9,679 nt of DNA from an uncultured Nitrospinaceae bacterium (GTDB lineage: Bacteria; Nitrospinota; Nitrospinia; Nitrospinales; VA-1). Below the pieces are notes generated by a model. That model ran no database searches, was not told where the DNA came from, and saw nothing but the letters and a program-made list of their open reading frames with translations. The stretch spans positions 1-9,679 of the forward strand of contig CALJGH010000096.1 in NCBI GenBank assembly GCA_938073925.1, written 5' to 3'. Positions 6,048 through 9,679 of the stretch are shown piece after piece. Both the position numbers and the translations under genes were made by a program. Each line of letters starts with the position of its first letter. The stretch's first letter is position 1.

Positions 6048-6632
6048 ATGGTTTGCGCTACTCCAGAACTCGAAAAGGCAGCCGTCCGGAAGTTGATGAC
6101 CCGGCGTAGAAATGATCTAACACCGGATGAGGTTGTTGATTTTAGCAGGAAGATTGAAGAAAACCTGTTTTCCTGCGAAGATTTTTTGAGCCGTGACTCT
6201 GTTTTATATTATTTGTCATTTGGAAAAGAGGTGCGCACGGATGCCATGATCGTGCGCTCTTTGAACCTTGGAAAGAAAGTTTATGTTCCGCGGGTGGTCG
6301 AAGCCGAAAATAAACTAGAAGTCTGTGAGATTAACAGTCTGGAAACAGGTTTCGATATCAATGCTTTTGGAATTCGGGAGCCTTCCGGTGTTCCTGCCGT
6401 TTCACTGAATAAAATAGATGTCATCGTAACTCCGGGTTTGGCGTTTAATTCCTCCGGCGGGCGAATAGGCTTCGGTGGCGGCTATTACGACAGATTGTTC
6501 ATGGAGTTGCCGGCCAACTCTTTGCGTTTAGGGGTCGCTTACGATTTTCAAATAGTGGGCTACCTGCATCAGGATGTTTGGGATAAAAAGATGCAAAAGG
6601 TTTTTACTGAAAAAGACACGTTAAACTGCTGA
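6048..6632 (+). CDS. ygfA: 5-formyltetrahydrofolate cyclo-ligase (5,10-methenyltetrahydrofolate synthetase)
   Basis: The enzyme converts 5-formyltetrahydrofolate to 5,10-methenyltetrahydrofolate with ATP, returning this storage folate to one-carbon metabolism. The 194-residue product has the family's N-terminal basic helix (AAVRKLMTRRRNDLTPDEV, 11-29), the substrate-side segment SFGKEVRTDAMI (57-68), KKVYVPRV (76-83), and the C-terminal nucleotide/phosphate loop DVIVTPGLAF followed by GGRIGFGGGYYDRLF (137-151), the family signature. The frame is open up to a TTG at 5997, but those 17 extra residues are not family-like; the ATG at 6048 has GGGGA in front (about 6039-6043) and gives the normal length. 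Location after 6S RNA is the common bacterial arrangement, where the two can be co-transcribed. rny follows after 44 bases. Confidence 0.94.
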   Translation: MVCATPELEKAAVRKLMTRRRNDLTPDEVVDFSRKIEENLFSCEDFLSRDSVLYYLSFGKEVRTDAMIVRSLNLGKKVYVPRVVEAENKLEVCEINSLETGFDINAFGIREPSGVPAVSLNKIDVIVTPGLAFNSSGGRIGFGGGYYDRLFMELPANSLRLGVAYDFQIVGYLHQDVWDKKMQKVFTEKDTLNC

Positions 6633-6676
6633 GGTTTCCGGAAACATTCAGTTTGTTTACTTCTAGAGGTTTTTAA

Positions 6677-8263
6677 ATGCATATTTTCACTGCCATAAAA
6701 GTAAATTTCAGTACCTTGATCGGGGGAATGCTATTTGCCTTAGCGATCGGGTACGGGATTGGTTATTTTTTGCGGAAGATGTTCACGGAATATCAGATTA
6801 AAGAAGCGGAAGCACGCCGCCAGAAAATTATCGCCGAAGCGGAGAAAGAGGTCGAAAGCCGCATGAAATCTGCAGAAATCGAAGCCCGGGAAAAATCCTT
6901 GGTAGTAAAAGGCGAATTAGAAAAGGAAATGAAAAGCAAGCGAGATAGCCTTAGTGATCAGGAAAAAAACCTTGAGCAAAAAGGACGAGACCTGAGAAAC
7001 GAGTCTGCAAAATTTGAGTCACGTGAAAAGGAGATCGAATCTCAGTTCGCAAAACTCAATGTGGATAATAAAGAGATCGAGCAGCAAAAAACAGAATACA
7101 AGCGACTGGTTGAAGAGGAGCTCAGAAACCTCGAAGTAATAGGTTCTTATACGGCGGAAAAGGCGCGAGAAGAGATAAAGAATAAAGTCATTAATGAAGC
7201 CAAGATGGACGCCGCACGTGAAGTAAAGAAAATTGAAGAAAAAGTGAAATCGCAGGCGGATGACAAAGCACGAAAATTAATCACCATGGCGGTTCAAAGA
7301 CTAGCTTCCGATCATGTCGCTGAGACGACTGTTGCTGTGGTCGAGTTGCCTAGTGATGATATCAAAGGTCGTATCATCGGTCGCGAAGGACGCAATATCC
7401 GGGCTCTTGAGCAGGCAACAGGAATCGACCTGATCATTGACGACACGCCAGGTGCGGTAGTGCTCTCCGGTTTTGATCCGATTCGGAGGCAAGTGGCACG
7501 GCGGGCTCTCGAACATTTAACTCTTGATGGCCGTATTCACCCTGGCCGAATAGAAGATGTAGTCGCTAAATGCAAAAAAGAAGTGACCGAAGAGATTCAG
7601 AAAGCGGGAGAGCAGGCAGTCCTTAATGTGGGGATTGATAATGTGCATCCTGAAATGGTTAAGCTACTTGGTAGGCTCAAGTATCGAACCAGCTACACAC
7701 AGAATGTTCTCGAACATGTTCAGGAGGTTGCATTTGTTTGCGGAGCCATTGCTGTTGAACTCGGTTTGAACGAAAACATGGCGAAACGTGCAGGGCTATT
7801 GCACGATATCGGCAAGGCCATTGATCATCAAACCGATGGAACTCATACTTCTTTAGGGGTAGATATTGCTAAACGCTATGGCGAACACCCTTTCGTGTTA
7901 AATGCTATCGCGGCGCATCATGAAGATTGTGAAGCAGAATCCCCATACGCGGTTCTAGTGGCGGCAGGAGATACGATTTCTGCATCCAGACCAGGGGCGC
8001 GACGCGAGATGCTGGAAACTTATGTTAAGCGTATGACGCAACTGGAAGATATCGGCGACTCGTTTAAAGGTGTACAGAAAACTTTTGCAATTCAGTCTGG
8101 CCGAGAAGTTCGCATCATTGTCACGCCTAGTGGAACTGATGATCAAAGTGCTAATATCCTCGCACGCGATGTCGCGAAGAGAATTGAAAAAGAGGTGACG
8201 TATCCTGGTGAAATTAAAGTCACTGTGGTTCGTGAATCTAGATTTACCGAGTTTGCTAGATAA
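6677..8263 (+). CDS. rny: Ribonuclease Y (membrane-anchored endoribonuclease)
   Basis: RNase Y starts mRNA decay by endonucleolytic cutting at the inner face of the membrane, taking the place that RNase E has in enteric bacteria. The 528-residue product has normal family length and order: one N-terminal membrane helix (LIGGMLFALAIGYGIGYFL, about 14-32), a long charged coiled coil (about 38-205), a KH RNA-binding domain with GRIIGREGRN at 231-240, and an HD phosphohydrolase domain with LLHDIGK (His376, Asp377) and AAHHED (412-417), ending in a VRESRFTEFAR tail. Metal-binding residues look intact. An AGAGG at about 6665-6669 precedes the ATG at good spacing. It follows ygfA by 44 bases and is probably co-transcribed with it; lysS begins 73 bases downstream. 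Confidence 0.97.
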   Translation: MHIFTAIKVNFSTLIGGMLFALAIGYGIGYFLRKMFTEYQIKEAEARRQKIIAEAEKEVESRMKSAEIEAREKSLVVKGELEKEMKSKRDSLSDQEKNLEQKGRDLRNESAKFESREKEIESQFAKLNVDNKEIEQQKTEYKRLVEEELRNLEVIGSYTAEKAREEIKNKVINEAKMDAAREVKKIEEKVKSQADDKARKLITMAVQRLASDHVAETTVAVVELPSDDIKGRIIGREGRNIRALEQATGIDLIIDDTPGAVVLSGFDPIRRQVARRALEHLTLDGRIHPGRIEDVVAKCKKEVTEEIQKAGEQAVLNVGIDNVHPEMVKLLGRLKYRTSYTQNVLEHVQEVAFVCGAIAVELGLNENMAKRAGLLHDIGKAIDHQTDGTHTSLGVDIAKRYGEHPFVLNAIAAHHEDCEAESPYAVLVAAGDTISASRPGARREMLETYVKRMTQLEDIGDSFKGVQKTFAIQSGREVRIIVTPSGTDDQSANILARDVAKRIEKEVTYPGEIKVTVVRESRFTEFAR

Positions 8264-8336
8264 TATTAGACTTATTCCAGCGTACAAAAAATAGCCAGTT
8301 TTCCCTATCACTCAAAAAAAGAAATGAATTCAGCTC

Positions 8337-9679
8337 ATGGAAGAATTAGGACATTTAATCAAACTCAGGCATGAAAAACTTGCGGACCTGAGAGAGAAGG
8401 GAATTGCTCCCTACATAAACCGGTTTAAAGTTGATACCGCTATTAAATCGCTGGTGCAGGATTTTGACGGGGGCAGTAAAGAAGAACTGGATGAAAAGGA
8501 TCATACCTGCATAACAGCAGGCCGGATTATGACCCGACGCAAACACGGTAAAACGACTTTTGTAAATATTCAGGATTCCACCGGGAAAATTCAGGTCTTT
8601 GTCAATAAAAATGCTTTAGGCGAAGAGGCCTATGAGTTATTTGGGAAGTTTGATATCGGGGATATTATTGGAATCAACGGAAGAGTATCTAAAACAAAAA
8701 CAGGAGAGTTGACCCTGTTTGCAAGCAAGGTTACTTTGCTGTCTAAGTCCTTACAACCCCTTCCGGAAAAATGGCATGGACTGAAAGATGTTGAACTGCG
8801 TTATCGACAGCGTTATGTGGATTTGATCGTCAACCCGGATGTTAAAAAAGTTTTTGTTCTGCGAAGTAAAATTATTTCCGCGCTTCGTGATTACTTGAAT
8901 GAGCGGGATTATCTCGAAGTTGAGACTCCAATGATGCAGTCTATCCCCGGTGGTGCGACGGCTCGTCCTTTCAAGACACACCACAATGCTTTGGATATGG
9001 ATCTTTATCTTCGTGTCGCGCCGGAGCTTTTTCTAAAGCGGCTAGTGGTCGGGGGAATGGAAAGAGTTTACGAGATCAATCGAAATTTTCGCAACGAAGG
9101 CATATCGACTGAACACAACCCTGAGTTCACCATGGTTGAATTCTATACGGCTTATGCCGATTACAATGACTTGATGGATTTAACAGAAGACCTTTTTCGT
9201 TTCATCTGTGAAAAGGTTTTCCCAGAAAAAGATTATAAGTTTCCCTATACGAGCGTTGTGAATGGTGAATCGGTAACGGAAACAATTGATTTTTCCCAGC
9301 CATTTCGGCGTTGCACCTTCCGGCAATCCTTGATTGATATTGGAGGCATTGCTGAGGAGCATCTGGGCGACCCAGAAAAGACAGCAGCATTTGCTTTGGG
9401 AAATAAAGTGGCGTTGGAAAAAAAGGACAGCCATGAAAAAATCCTCGCAAAACTGTTTGATCATTTTGTGGAACCGAAAATGTCACAGCCCACTTTTATT
9501 ACGGACTATCCGTTAGCATTGTCACCCCTCTCTAAGCAAAAAGAAGATGACCCGGAGTTAGTTGAGCGGTTTGAACTTTTTATTGGTCGAAAGGAAATTG
9601 CCAACGCCTATACCGAGTTGAATGATCCTATAGACCAGAAGAAAAGATTTGAAGGGCAGGTAGCGGAGCGTCAGGCTGG
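8337..9679 (+). CDS. lysS: Lysine--tRNA ligase, class II (3' end cut by window edge)
   Basis: LysS charges tRNA-Lys. From ATG 8337 the frame stays open for 447 codons to the edge; full proteins are about 490-510 residues, so roughly 50 are missing. The start MEELGHLIKLRHEKLADLR and GIAPYINRF is typical. An OB-fold anticodon-binding domain follows (about 58-140, GRIMTRRKHGKTTFVNIQD, GKIQVFV), then ELRYRQRYVDLI. Class II motif 1 lies around 176-205 (LNERDYLEVETPMM), then GGATARPF. Motif 2 includes RNFRNEG (249-255) and HNPEFTMVEFY. The catalytic-domain segment EIANAYTELNDP is present near the end. Motif 3 (GLGIGIDR type) would lie beyond the window. The start is chosen by homology; it lacks a clear Shine-Dalgarno, with only A-rich sequence upstream. 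An out-of-frame ATG at 8324 opens a 16-codon frame overlapping the start, probably meaningless. Confidence 0.96.
   Translation, partial: MEELGHLIKLRHEKLADLREKGIAPYINRFKVDTAIKSLVQDFDGGSKEELDEKDHTCITAGRIMTRRKHGKTTFVNIQDSTGKIQVFVNKNALGEEAYELFGKFDIGDIIGINGRVSKTKTGELTLFASKVTLLSKSLQPLPEKWHGLKDVELRYRQRYVDLIVNPDVKKVFVLRSKIISALRDYLNERDYLEVETPMMQSIPGGATARPFKTHHNALDMDLYLRVAPELFLKRLVVGGMERVYEINRNFRNEGISTEHNPEFTMVEFYTAYADYNDLMDLTEDLFRFICEKVFPEKDYKFPYTSVVNGESVTETIDFSQPFRRCTFRQSLIDIGGIAEEHLGDPEKTAAFALGNKVALEKKDSHEKILAKLFDHFVEPKMSQPTFITDYPLALSPLSKQKEDDPELVERFELFIGRKEIANAYTELNDPIDQKKRFEGQVAERQA

Noticed and set aside
8264..8336. Possible terminator between rny and lysS
   Set aside because: The 73-base gap is A-rich but shows no GC-rich hairpin followed by a T run on the plus strand.
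8324..8374. 16-codon frame overlapping the lysS start, as a possible leader peptide
   Set aside because: It has no Shine-Dalgarno, no Lys-rich run or attenuator structure, and its overlap with lysS is likely accidental.
1..9679. Mobile element, CRISPR array, phage or defence system
   Set aside because: No transposase, integrase, long direct or inverted repeats, spacer-repeat pattern or defence-type domains were found on either strand; the genes are core housekeeping.

Overview
The window is ordinary bacterial chromosome: dense housekeeping genes, moderate GC (about mid-40s % by eye, not computed), no mobile element, CRISPR array, tRNA or rRNA. The order zapB-like / zapA / 6S RNA / 5-formyltetrahydrofolate cyclo-ligase / RNase Y / lysS, together with an RNase Y gene, points to a Gram-negative of the deltaproteobacterial or Nitrospinota type. 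That assignment is inference from gene content and order.

Left block (minus strand, 1-2567): rnr (RNase R) is followed, with a 4-base ATGA overlap, by a comEC gene that appears gutted. About 83 codons of the ComEC N-terminal membrane region run straight into the last ~70 codons of its C-terminal metallo-beta-lactamase-like domain in another frame. The roughly 500-600 residues between, including the channel core, are absent. It is either a deletion pseudogene or an assembly collapse. The C-terminal part runs off the left edge.

Divergent intergenic region (2568-2784): candidate promoters for rnr and pheT, and a perfect GC-rich hairpin just in front of the pheT ribosome-binding site.

Right block (plus strand, 2785-9679): pheT, encoding a phenylalanyl-tRNA synthetase beta subunit that cleanly lacks the usual N-terminal tRNA-binding (EMAP II/OB-fold) domain and has no pheS beside it. 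Next come a small ZapB-like coiled-coil gene and zapA, which together would serve FtsZ-ring assembly. The ZapB-like gene has a consensus sigma-70 promoter whose predicted start point is the A of its ATG, so it is probably read from a leaderless mRNA. A 6S RNA gene (ssrS, about 185 nt) with its own promoter follows. A 250-base gene-free stretch with complementary short repeats leads to ygfA (5-FCL), rny and lysS, which is cut by the right edge before its motif 3.

Together the genes cover RNA decay (RNase R and RNase Y), aminoacylation (PheT, LysS), division (ZapA and its partner), folate one-carbon metabolism and global control of RNA polymerase (6S RNA). No new multi-gene system is visible. 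The unusual points are the collapsed comEC, the shortened PheT, and the leaderless promoter with a palindromic spacer.
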